A stretch of DNA of 23,301 nucleotides from an uncultured Clostridia bacterium (GTDB lineage: Bacteria > Bacillota > Clostridia > Christensenellales > UBA1242): contig CANQBU010000005.1 in NCBI GenBank assembly GCA_947589615.1, positions 1 to 23,301 of the forward strand, in the 5' to 3' direction. Both the position numbers and the translations under genes were made by a program. A model generated the notes under the pieces. The model ran no database searches. It saw only the letters and a list, made by a program, of their open reading frames with translations, and was not told the origin of the DNA. Positions within the stretch are counted from its first letter, which is position 1, and each line of letters starts with the position of its first letter. Shown piece by piece: positions 1 through 7,179 of the stretch.

Positions 1-77
1 TCATACTGTTTTGCTTTGTCGAAAAGCTGTCGGGTCAGCGATTGCTGTATTCCTAAAGCCATTTGGGAGATTTTCAT
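1..77 (-). CDS. Partial gene, probable class I/II aminotransferase (N-terminus only)
   Basis: Only about 25 codons are visible before the window ends. The ATG lies at 77-75, and its reading begins MKISQMALGIQQSLTRQLFD. An AGAGGCGG stretch upstream could serve as ribosome site. The N-terminus resembles the opening of PLP-dependent class I/II aminotransferases, but the lysine and cofactor motifs are outside the window, so the assignment is tentative. The start overlaps (ATGA) the stop that the preceding ATP-grasp gene would use if its G run were one base shorter, which supports both this start and tight translational coupling. A transaminase beside an ATP-grasp ligase would fit making an amino donor and attaching it by an amide bond; this is inference. 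Confidence 0.45.
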   Translation of the reverse strand, partial: MKISQMALGIQQSLTRQLFDKAKQY

Positions 78-92
78 GCTGCCACCGCCTCT

Positions 93-1340
93 TCAGCAGT
101 GGCAATGAGTACTACCTGATAGGTGTACCCCCCCCGCATACTTTTTAACAACTACAGATTTTACCAATTCATCGATTTTCTCGATTTCTCTTTCCATCGT
201 TTCTCTATCCTCGTATCGTAAAACCAATGTTCCTATTGCTTCGTTAGCTCCCGAGAACCCGCCCACATAATCGCCGGGCTGCACCCATAAATCGGTCTCA
301 ATGATTTCTCCCGTTAATTCCTCCGAAATGTCAATACGCTCGAATATTCCGGGCTTTTTACTGTGCAGGATTATCTCTGCCCAGTAACCGTTATACGGCT
401 TCTGCACTACGTTCACTTTTTCTCCGAGCGCAGCTGAAACGGCTGCTTCTATCAGATCTTCGCCGGTAGCATATCTCAGCATTTCGGCAAGCCTGTTTCC
501 TCCGCCGCGAGGGGAGCACTCCATTATATAAGCCTTGCCGTCAGTGCATTCTCTTGCTTCGATATTATAAATTGATGTTTTCATACCGAGCAATTTGAAA
601 AGACGCCCTACCTCGCCGGCAAGCTCTTTCTGATGTTCCGAAGATATCGTTGCCGGCCAAGTATATGCAGCCGGAGTATACGGATTCTCACAATTTTCAT
701 CAAATCTCTGCGCAGAGAACGAAACGAATTTCAGAACTCCGTTGACAGAAAAGCTGTCGGTATCGGACGAATGCCCTTTCTTTTCAAGGAAATCCTCAAT
801 GATAAACTCTCCGCTGTGAGAGAAGCCGAGGGCATATTCAATGCTTTCTTTCAGCTTTTCGGGAGTGTCAACACGGGTCACCCCTTTGCTTCCGGCTGAG
901 TCTGTAGGTTTAACTATTACAGGCCAGTGGAACAATGACGTATCCTTAAGCGCATCCTCCAAAGATGAATAGCCCTTTGCCGTCGGCACGTTAAAGCCGT
1001 TCTCGGAAAGGAATTTGCGGAACCTTGCCTTGTTCTGAAGGATACATACCGACTCGTAAGGTCCGCATGATGGCAGTCCCATTTTTTCCGCAACGTAAGC
1101 AGCAGTCACGACCCCGGGATCGCAGGCAAATGACATAATTCCGTCGATTTTATTTTCCAACGCCGCCTTAAGTACTGCGTCTTTATCAATAATGCTGATA
1201 TTCCAGTACTCATCGGAATACTTATGAGCAATATTATCCGGAAGGTAATCGCAGGTAATTACATATGCCCCAAGTTTATGGGCCGACTCAATTACCGGAA
1301 GTATGTAGCGCGAGCCGCCGAGCAAAAGCAGTTTTTTCAC
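93..1340 (-). CDS. ATP-grasp ligase, carboxylate-amine ligase-like
   Basis: A 415-residue ATP-grasp protein. A Rossmann-like pre-ATP-grasp domain (LLLLGGSRY, residues 4-12) is followed by the nucleotide-binding lysine and glycine-rich loop (VKPTDSAGSKGV, 143-154) and the Mg/ATP motif ECSPRGGGNR (274-283). The family joins a carboxylate to an amine through an acyl-phosphate, so it probably forms an amide on a sugar or small precursor; the substrate cannot be read. GTG start with GAGGG just upstream, three bases after the flippase stop. The C-terminus is suspicious: after codon 402 a run of eight G (128-135) leads into HLSGSTHCHC and a stop. With seven G the frame would read YTYQVVLIATAEEAVAA and end in a TGA at 76-74 overlapping the next gene's ATG. 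The true end is therefore probably 74, with a one-base indel here. Confidence 0.85.
   Translation of the reverse strand: MKKLLLLGGSRYILPVIESAHKLGAYVITCDYLPDNIAHKYSDEYWNISIIDKDAVLKAALENKIDGIMSFACDPGVVTAAYVAEKMGLPSCGPYESVCILQNKARFRKFLSENGFNVPTAKGYSSLEDALKDTSLFHWPVIVKPTDSAGSKGVTRVDTPEKLKESIEYALGFSHSGEFIIEDFLEKKGHSSDTDSFSVNGVLKFVSFSAQRFDENCENPYTPAAYTWPATISSEHQKELAGEVGRLFKLLGMKTSIYNIEARECTDGKAYIMECSPRGGGNRLAEMLRYATGEDLIEAAVSAALGEKVNVVQKPYNGYWAEIILHSKKPGIFERIDISEELTGEIIETDLWVQPGDYVGGFSGANEAIGTLVLRYEDRETMEREIEKIDELVKSVVVKKYAGGVHLSGSTHCHC
128..135 (-). repeat. Run of eight G (coding strand) at a likely frameshift
   Basis: Eight consecutive C on the plus strand, read as G8 inside the ATP-grasp gene at codons 402-405. 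Removing one G restores a longer, better-looking C-terminus and an ATGA overlap with the following gene. It may be a sequencing or assembly indel, or a real slippage-prone tract. Confidence 0.8.
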
Positions 1341-1343
1341 TAT

Positions 1344-2798
1344 TTACCCTCTTTTCGTTTTTATAAAGTTTTTCGCCATATTCAGCACATATTCAAAGCT
1401 CTCCAATTTGAAAAGCCACGACGCGCCGAAATATATTGCCGCACCAAGCGGAACCTGTATGCAAAGAGTTGCTATGTCGCTAAGATTAAGGAGCGAAACG
1501 CAATATACTATTGCTCCCATTGCAAGCGAAAGCAAAATCTGCGGAAGCATATCTTTGAATTGCTCTGAATATTTGTAATCCAGAAGTTTTCGGTTTGGCC
1601 AAGAATTTATAAGCTGCCCCACAAAGCTCATATATAACAGGCTATAAGCCATAGCCATAACGCCGTACCACATGGTTATAAGCAAGACAGTCAAATCAAC
1701 TGCCTTCTTTATTATTTCAAGCTTAAGAAACATATCGCTTCTGCCCATTGCTTTAATGGCATTAAGGTTAGCAGTATGAATCGGATAAAACGCGTAGCTA
1801 AAACAAAATATTCTTAGAAATGGCACGCAAGGTAGCCACTTTTCAGTCAGCACTAGCCTTACAAGCGGTTCGGCACATACTGCGAGTCCCACCATCATCG
1901 GCATCATCAAATATGTGCTTGTCCGAATCGCACGGCGTGTCATTGAGCGTACCCGTTCTTTGTGATCCTGCTCGGATGACATTGTTGGCAGCAAAACGCT
2001 GTCGATTGAAGTGTTTATATTTGAAACAATCAGTTTTGGAAATTGCTCGCCACGATTGTACTGCGCTAAATCGTTGGATGTGTAAAGTTTTCCAATTATT
2101 AGTTGTCTTAAATCTCGGTAAGCCGTATCAAGCAAAGCAGATACAAGCAGCTTCCAGCCAAAAGAAAACAGCCCTTTCAATCTTTCAAAAGAAAACATCA
2201 GCTTAGGCCGCCACTTAACGGTCATCCAAAGAATCAACGTGTCAAGCGTCAAGTTAAATAAGTTCTGTGCCACTAGCGCCCATATTCCATATCCTCGAAA
2301 TGCCATCCAAATGCCAATTACCGCTGCACCAACCGTTCCACCGAGTGTCGAGAAGAAGAAACGCTTGAATAGCATATTTCGCGACACATAAGCTTGTTGA
2401 ACATTTTTTACGCCAGAAATGATAAGTGTTAAACTTAATACCCTCACGACCGGAGTCAACTCCGGCATTTCGTAGAATCTGGCGATTAGAGGTGCCGCAG
2501 TGAACATTATGCCGTAAAGTGCAAGACAGACCACTATATTGAAATAAAATACGGTCGAAAAATCGAGGTCGTCCGTGTTTTTCTTTTGAATCAGCGCGTT
2601 TCCCATACCGCTGTCAACGAAAACCTGCATGATGGTGGTGAAGACCGTCACAAGCGCGACTGTTCCATAGACTTTCGGATCAAGGATTCTGGCAAGAATA
2701 ATGGAAACGACAAATGTTACACCCTGTGCGCCACATCGTTCAAGGAAACGCCAAAGAGCATTATTGACAACATTACTAACAATATTATCTGAATTCAC
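1344..2798 (-). CDS. Wzx-type polysaccharide flippase (MOP/PST family)
   Basis: A 484-residue, very hydrophobic protein with about 12 or more predicted membrane segments. The opening (ALWRFLERCGAQGVTFVVSI followed by LARILDPKVYG) is typical of the polysaccharide transporter branch of the MOP superfamily, like TuaB and WzxC. A cytoplasmic loop with ISGVKNVQQAYVSRNMLFKR is another family hallmark. The expected role is moving lipid-linked repeat units across the membrane to the polymerase. Start is GTG at 2798, with AAGGAG 11 bases upstream and a second AGGAA closer in. It is followed after three bases by the ATP-grasp gene and preceded by a 138-base gap. Its base composition is less A+T-rich than the two genes before it. 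Confidence 0.9.
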   Translation of the reverse strand: MNSDNIVSNVVNNALWRFLERCGAQGVTFVVSIILARILDPKVYGTVALVTVFTTIMQVFVDSGMGNALIQKKNTDDLDFSTVFYFNIVVCLALYGIMFTAAPLIARFYEMPELTPVVRVLSLTLIISGVKNVQQAYVSRNMLFKRFFFSTLGGTVGAAVIGIWMAFRGYGIWALVAQNLFNLTLDTLILWMTVKWRPKLMFSFERLKGLFSFGWKLLVSALLDTAYRDLRQLIIGKLYTSNDLAQYNRGEQFPKLIVSNINTSIDSVLLPTMSSEQDHKERVRSMTRRAIRTSTYLMMPMMVGLAVCAEPLVRLVLTEKWLPCVPFLRIFCFSYAFYPIHTANLNAIKAMGRSDMFLKLEIIKKAVDLTVLLITMWYGVMAMAYSLLYMSFVGQLINSWPNRKLLDYKYSEQFKDMLPQILLSLAMGAIVYCVSLLNLSDIATLCIQVPLGAAIYFGASWLFKLESFEYVLNMAKNFIKTKRG

Positions 2799-2894
2799 TT
2801 TCCTACCAACTCCTTTCTCAAAATATGCAATTTAAATATAAACAGTAATTCTAATGGAAACATTTAAAGTATATTATAAAAGCTTCAAACAGAT

Positions 2895-2916
2895 AACAGA
2901 TAAAAATATATCTGTT
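2895..2916 (-). other. Hairpin in the A+T-rich gap before the flippase
   Basis: A perfect 8-bp stem, AACAGATA (2895-2902) and TATCTGTT (2909-2916), with a six-base loop, 21 bases after the GT2 stop. No U run follows on either strand, so it is not a convincing terminator. The rest of 2799-2936 is A+T-rich and holds only the flippase ribosome site. Confidence 0.4.
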
Positions 2917-2936
2917 GCGAAATTTATTTATCATAT

Positions 2937-3893
2937 TTACTCAAAAATATTCTGTCTCATTTTTGAAATCGTTTCAAATATATTTGGAAAATAGTGCTTA
3001 AGATAAAGTTTAATTTTTTCCTTTAAGGTCAATTTTTTTACATATGTTTTCAGAGGTTCTTTTTTTAGTTCCTGAAATTCGCCTTTTGCTACATAATATT
3101 TGTACAAATAATTTAAATACATATCTTGTATTAATTCGTGATATTTAAATTCAGTTTCCATGTCATAAAGTTTTAAGTTATCACACATGTGCTTGAAATG
3201 TTTTAAGCAAAAATCAATGTCATTTCTTGTCCGTTGAGTCCAAGAACCATTTGAATTCACCCTATAAGCTGACATTTTATCCATAAAGCAATATGTATAT
3301 CCTTCACCAGCTAAGTAAATCTGCCAAAAATAGTCAATACTATAATTTATTAAATATTTAGGGACAGATTTTAGTAGTCGGGTTGGCGCAAGAATGCTAT
3401 TAGTTGCGCAGAATGCTCCTCCAAATTTTATTACCGTCTCTATTGGGATTATTCCACTTCCAGAAAATTCACCATATGTTCCAATGTTTCTTCCTTCTTT
3501 ACTAACCTTTATAGCTTTATGTATGCAAAGAGTACAGTTTGGATGTTGCTCCATATAGTCAACTTGTTTTTGCAATTTTAAAGAATCAATCCAATAATCA
3601 TCCCCTTCGCATAAAGCAAAATACTTTCCATTAACTATTGGTAATTCTATGTCAAGAAGTATATCAACTTCTTTGCTGTATTGATTTTCTGTCTCAATAA
3701 TTGGTATTATTAAATCCGGATATCTACTTGCGTACTCTTTTACAATGTTTGTTGTAGAATCTGTCGATGCATCATCATGAATAATAATTTCATACTCAAA
3801 ATCCGTTTTCTGATTTATCAAACTCTCAATAGCCTGTTTAATGTAGCTTTCCTGATTATATGTATTGCAAATGATTGATACCATTATCGACAT
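2937..3893 (-). CDS. GT2-family glycosyltransferase
   Basis: A 318-residue GT-A fold glycosyltransferase. VSIICNTYNQESYI (5-18) is the family-2 nucleotide-sugar opening, EIIIHDDASTD supplies the first aspartate motif, and ALCEGDDYW is the DXD-like region followed by the W that usually contacts the acceptor side. It probably adds one sugar to the lipid-linked repeat unit on the cytoplasmic face; donor and acceptor cannot be told. The start at 3893 is set by GGAGGT at 3905-3900, six bases upstream, in preference to the internal ATG three codons later. The gene is strongly A+T-rich, like the polymerase gene 17 bases upstream, which suggests the two arrived together. Confidence 0.9.
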   Translation of the reverse strand: MSIMVSIICNTYNQESYIKQAIESLINQKTDFEYEIIIHDDASTDSTTNIVKEYASRYPDLIIPIIETENQYSKEVDILLDIELPIVNGKYFALCEGDDYWIDSLKLQKQVDYMEQHPNCTLCIHKAIKVSKEGRNIGTYGEFSGSGIIPIETVIKFGGAFCATNSILAPTRLLKSVPKYLINYSIDYFWQIYLAGEGYTYCFMDKMSAYRVNSNGSWTQRTRNDIDFCLKHFKHMCDNLKLYDMETEFKYHELIQDMYLNYLYKYYVAKGEFQELKKEPLKTYVKKLTLKEKIKLYLKHYFPNIFETISKMRQNIFE

Positions 3894-3910
3894 AGTTATA
3901 CCTCCAATTA

Positions 3911-5053
3911 TTAAAGTATTCCATTAAAAAACACATATGGGATTGTTCCCCCCGATTTATTAATAACAAACATATACACCCAATAAACTATACAATATAT
4001 TTTTATAGCTGATGAGCATAACATTCGTTTCCAATTGTCGTGATTCCAATCTAAAAAATACGGAAATGAGATAACATAAAAACAAGAAAAATAGAATGCA
4101 ATTCTAATTGTTTGGGAAGACAATCCGGCTAATTGAGATAGCACAATCTCTACAATCAACATTGTTCCAAAAAAATATTTTTCATCACTTCTTTGTTGCT
4201 TCCAACATATAATATAAAGAAGAATAATAGGCAATCGCAATATAAGTTGGTTATACATTGGCCTATAGGTTCCACTTAAATAATATCCGTATTCTAAAAA
4301 TAGACCTTTTACACCAGGAACATTAATTACTGCATAGGCTGAGAATATAACAGCTATTCCTATAAAACACATTTTTATTGCTTTTCTAAGATTGAATTTA
4401 CTTCTCTGTCGATGCTGATCTCCTCTTTCTTTTAGCCGATTAAACATAAAAATGTAAATGCAATAAGCAAGAATTCCAATAATCGCTGTTTCATGAAACA
4501 AAAACGCAATTATAAAGCATGTAATTGTTTTTGCATAGCCTTTATTGTTTGTTAATATATAAGAAAACGCTAAGAGTAAGAAGCTGATTGCAATAAACTG
4601 TCTCATAAGATTGAAGGACATATTATACATCATAAATAAATATACAAACATCGAAAGCGCATTTCCCTTATGGCAATTAAAATTATCTATAGCCTTGTAT
4701 AATGGGAAAATAATTAAGGCTTCAATTGCAAAAGCACAAAGTCGAATTGATCCTGTGCACTTTGTTATGATATATACTATACTTGTAAAGCCAATCTCCC
4801 AATCCTTAACATAGATGTTATGCCACACAGAAAACCAACTCGAATTTAAAAACTCATCAAATGAATGGGAATTTATCGCACTTCTATAAATTGGAATCAA
4901 ATATGAAGTATAATCAGTACCTACTGAAGATGCTCGTAAACCCGCAAGAATGCAAAGCAATAGCAAAGCAATCATATCCAATTTATGCACCTTGCTATGT
5001 TCCGATAGCCAAATCAGTCCTATCGAAACTGCAAAAGTACCAATATATATCAT
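3911..5053 (-). CDS. EpsG/Wzy-type polysaccharide polymerase
   Basis: A 380-residue integral membrane protein with roughly ten hydrophobic segments. The EpsG-family signature is clear: AGLRASSVGTDYTSY near residue 45, DWEIGF near 92, and NLMRQFIAISF near 150, where the Arg-Gln pair is the conserved polymerase feature. It should polymerise flipped repeat units at the outer face of the membrane, working with the Wzx protein encoded two genes downstream. AAAGGAG sits eight bases before the ATG. The coding sequence is among the most A+T-rich of the window. It begins 78 bases after the broken rmlA remnant, so it lies just beyond a probable recombination junction. Confidence 0.88.
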   Translation of the reverse strand: MIYIGTFAVSIGLIWLSEHSKVHKLDMIALLLLCILAGLRASSVGTDYTSYLIPIYRSAINSHSFDEFLNSSWFSVWHNIYVKDWEIGFTSIVYIITKCTGSIRLCAFAIEALIIFPLYKAIDNFNCHKGNALSMFVYLFMMYNMSFNLMRQFIAISFLLLAFSYILTNNKGYAKTITCFIIAFLFHETAIIGILAYCIYIFMFNRLKERGDQHRQRSKFNLRKAIKMCFIGIAVIFSAYAVINVPGVKGLFLEYGYYLSGTYRPMYNQLILRLPIILLYIICWKQQRSDEKYFFGTMLIVEIVLSQLAGLSSQTIRIAFYFSCFYVISFPYFLDWNHDNWKRMLCSSAIKIYCIVYWVYMFVINKSGGTIPYVFFNGIL

Positions 5054-5131
5054 ATTTCGTGCTCCTTTAATTCTCTATTACTTCTCATAAGCGACTAAAT
5101 CGCTAAAATTAATAACGCGCAACCCATTGGC

Positions 5132-5230
5132 TTATTGTTTACTGTAAAAGTTTAGTAATTGCTTTGATGTCACCATTGTAAGCGGATACAGCCTTGTTCC
5201 CGCACCGCCGGCAAGAATAATTCCTTTCAC
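5132..5230 (-). pseudogene. rmlA: rmlA remnant (glucose-1-phosphate thymidylyltransferase 5' end)
   Basis: A GTG at 5230 with AGGAGG seven bases upstream opens a 32-codon reading: KGIILAGGAGTRLYPLT, then MVTSKQLLNFYSKQ and a TAA. The first part is the unmistakable RmlA signature (GGAGTRLYP pyrophosphorylase motif, then VTSKQLL); intact enzymes continue in the style LLPVYDKPMIYYP to about 290 residues. Here homology fades just before the stop, and no later rmlA sequence is visible before the polymerase starts. It lies 11 bases after the 4-ketoreductase-like gene, where a full rmlA would fit a dTDP-deoxysugar operon. It is best read as a gene truncated when the downstream cassette was exchanged. 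A short translated peptide is possible, but activity is not. Confidence 0.85.
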
Positions 5231-5241
5231 AAATCTTCCTC

Positions 5242-6132
5242 CTATTTTATCCAATCACTAAACTTATGTATTCTCTCATAATAAATTCGCGCATCTAATT
5301 TAGACGAATCAAACACTGTATCTCCCGATTCGATTTTCAAAGAGATATCCGGCCATGGGATCAAGTCAACCCCGACATTGTATTTTTCAGCTATCAGCTT
5401 TGCCATTTCTAGAAGGCTGTAGTTTTCACCGCCAATGTTGAAAACGTCATTCTCACACCGTTCTGAGAAAGCGCCTTTAATCATTGTTGTACAAAGGTCT
5501 TCCATATGAGTCAGCGTTCTTCTAACTTGACCGTCCCCATATATGGTAATGTTCTCTCCTTTGCCAGCCTTGGCAAGCATAAATTCCGCGGTGCCATACG
5601 AAGACGCGCCGGGTATCAATGTTCCGTAAGGAATACAGACACGGAACACGGTATATTTCACGCCGTATACCTTGCAAAACTGTTCAAGATACATCTCGCA
5701 GGCGAACTTGTTGATTGCATAAACGGTTTTAAACTCTTTCTCAGCATCCTCACACTGCGGCACTTTTGACCCTTTATATACTAATCTCGTTGAAGGAAAG
5801 ACTATTCTCGCATTTGACTTCTGATGTCTATATTCATTCAGAAGATTAAGAAGCGTCCTTTGATTGGTATCAATAAACGAGTCATATTCATCAAACCCAT
5901 TTGCGCTACCTGTTCTCCCGACAAGCATAAAAACAATGTCGCACGACAAATCAATCTTTTTTACTGATTCCTGGTCGGTCATATCCACTGTCATATACTT
6001 TTCGATCTGATCTGCGCTATTTGCTTCGATTCCATACGGACATATCTCATAGTCTGGATAGTCCCGCATCAGTACATAGATCAGGTTTCTCGCTATGTAT
6101 CCGTTTGACCCGAGTACCGCGATCTTCTTCAT
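5242..6132 (-). CDS. NAD-dependent epimerase/reductase, candidate NDP-hexose 4-ketoreductase
   Basis: A 296-residue extended short-chain dehydrogenase. The nucleotide loop is GSNGYIA (8-14), the catalytic serine region is FPSTRLVY (112-119), and the Y-x3-K pair is YAINK (138-142). The start at 6132 places an AAGGA ribosome site seven bases upstream and lies two bases beyond the previous stop; a longer frame starting inside the previous gene is less likely. Next to a 2,3-dehydratase and a Gfo/Idh oxidoreductase, the likely role is final reduction at C4 of a 2-deoxy-4-keto sugar nucleotide, or epimerisation. Family membership is clear but the exact reaction is inferred from context. It is followed by the rmlA remnant. 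Confidence 0.82.
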   Translation of the reverse strand: MKKIAVLGSNGYIARNLIYVLMRDYPDYEICPYGIEANSADQIEKYMTVDMTDQESVKKIDLSCDIVFMLVGRTGSANGFDEYDSFIDTNQRTLLNLLNEYRHQKSNARIVFPSTRLVYKGSKVPQCEDAEKEFKTVYAINKFACEMYLEQFCKVYGVKYTVFRVCIPYGTLIPGASSYGTAEFMLAKAGKGENITIYGDGQVRRTLTHMEDLCTTMIKGAFSERCENDVFNIGGENYSLLEMAKLIAEKYNVGVDLIPWPDISLKIESGDTVFDSSKLDARIYYERIHKFSDWIK

Positions 6133-6133
6133 A

Positions 6134-7168
6134 TCATTTATCCTTCCACCCGGCCAGCCGCTTAAACTCATCTATCAACTCTGCCTGCTTTGTGATGATC
6201 TCGTACCGCTCCTCGCGCACCTTCTCATCCTCTATGCACCGAACAAAACGCTTGATAGATTTTAGAAATGCATCGTCTGCGGGAAGATCAACTGTTTTTT
6301 CTCCGTTGCCTTTTCGTATCGTTGCCGTTGGAACGAAGCCTACGGGAGCAGTCAAAACACGCCCGGTTGTCAAGCACCCTGTACTTCCCCACACCTCGAG
6401 CTCACACTTATAGTTATTATCCATTCCGAAAGCAACCTGGGCTGTCACTCCGTCTGCGTTTACCAAAGCAGCTGACCCATACATATCTACTTCAAATCCG
6501 TCAACATAGTTCGATTGAGCGTACCGAATCGCGGCAGTAGATCCAAGCAGCTTTGTTGCGTAACGGATCGTGTAGCCTCCCGCGTCTATTAGCGCGCCTC
6601 CGCCCAGCGCTTTATTATATCGGAAGTCATTAGATGCACGCCGCGGGAATCCGAATGATATGCGGTAAAGCCTTACGTCTCCAATTTCACCACTCTTAAT
6701 TATTCTATCAATAGCCTCTAATTGATCATGGAACGTAAACATATAGTTTTCATGTAAAGCCAGATGCTTCTGTGATGCGATTTGCACCAGCTCTTTAGTC
6801 TCTTCAGCAGATGTGGTCGAAGGCTTTTCGACAAGAACGTGTTTGCCGTTCTCTAAGGCTTTTTTTGCCCAGATAAAATGAAGTGCCGGCGGGAGCGGAA
6901 TATATACAGCATCGATTTCCGGTGATGAAACAACCGCGTCATATCCTTCAAAGATCTTACCGCCGTATTGATCAATAAAGACCTGCGCTTTTGCTTTCTC
7001 TGTTTTTAAAGACTCTTGAAACTCAGCATCACTGATATTTTCTGATCCATACCTTTCCTCTCTTGTATACACGCCGATTCCAACAAATGTTAAATCTTCG
7101 CACTTCTGAAGTGCAGGCATGAAGCGCCGAAGTGCGATTTCTGACGGACAAATGATTCCTATCTTCAT
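6134..7168 (-). CDS. Gfo/Idh/MocA oxidoreductase, candidate NDP-hexose 3-ketoreductase
   Basis: A 344-residue Gfo/Idh/MocA protein. The EKP motif with its catalytic lysine lies in LVEKPSTTSAEET near residue 115, and GGGALIDAGGY near 185 is the usual C-terminal-domain signature. The N-terminal loop reads IGIICPSEIA rather than the common GxGxxA, so cofactor binding relies on a variant loop. KijD10-type enzymes of this family reduce the 3-keto sugar made by NDP-hexose 2,3-dehydratases, and this gene directly follows such a dehydratase, so that role is proposed. The start at 7168 has GAGGGGGGAT in front; an ATG at 7183 that overlaps the dehydratase stop (ATGA) is the alternative and would add five residues. 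Confidence 0.85.
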   Translation of the reverse strand: MKIGIICPSEIALRRFMPALQKCEDLTFVGIGVYTREERYGSENISDAEFQESLKTEKAKAQVFIDQYGGKIFEGYDAVVSSPEIDAVYIPLPPALHFIWAKKALENGKHVLVEKPSTTSAEETKELVQIASQKHLALHENYMFTFHDQLEAIDRIIKSGEIGDVRLYRISFGFPRRASNDFRYNKALGGGALIDAGGYTIRYATKLLGSTAAIRYAQSNYVDGFEVDMYGSAALVNADGVTAQVAFGMDNNYKCELEVWGSTGCLTTGRVLTAPVGFVPTATIRKGNGEKTVDLPADDAFLKSIKRFVRCIEDEKVREERYEIITKQAELIDEFKRLAGWKDK

Positions 7169-7179
7169 CGTATCCCCCC

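Noticed and set aside
2895..2916. Hairpin after the GT2 gene as a rho-independent terminator
   Set aside because: The stem is A+T-rich and no U run follows on either strand, and downstream genes continue in the same direction.
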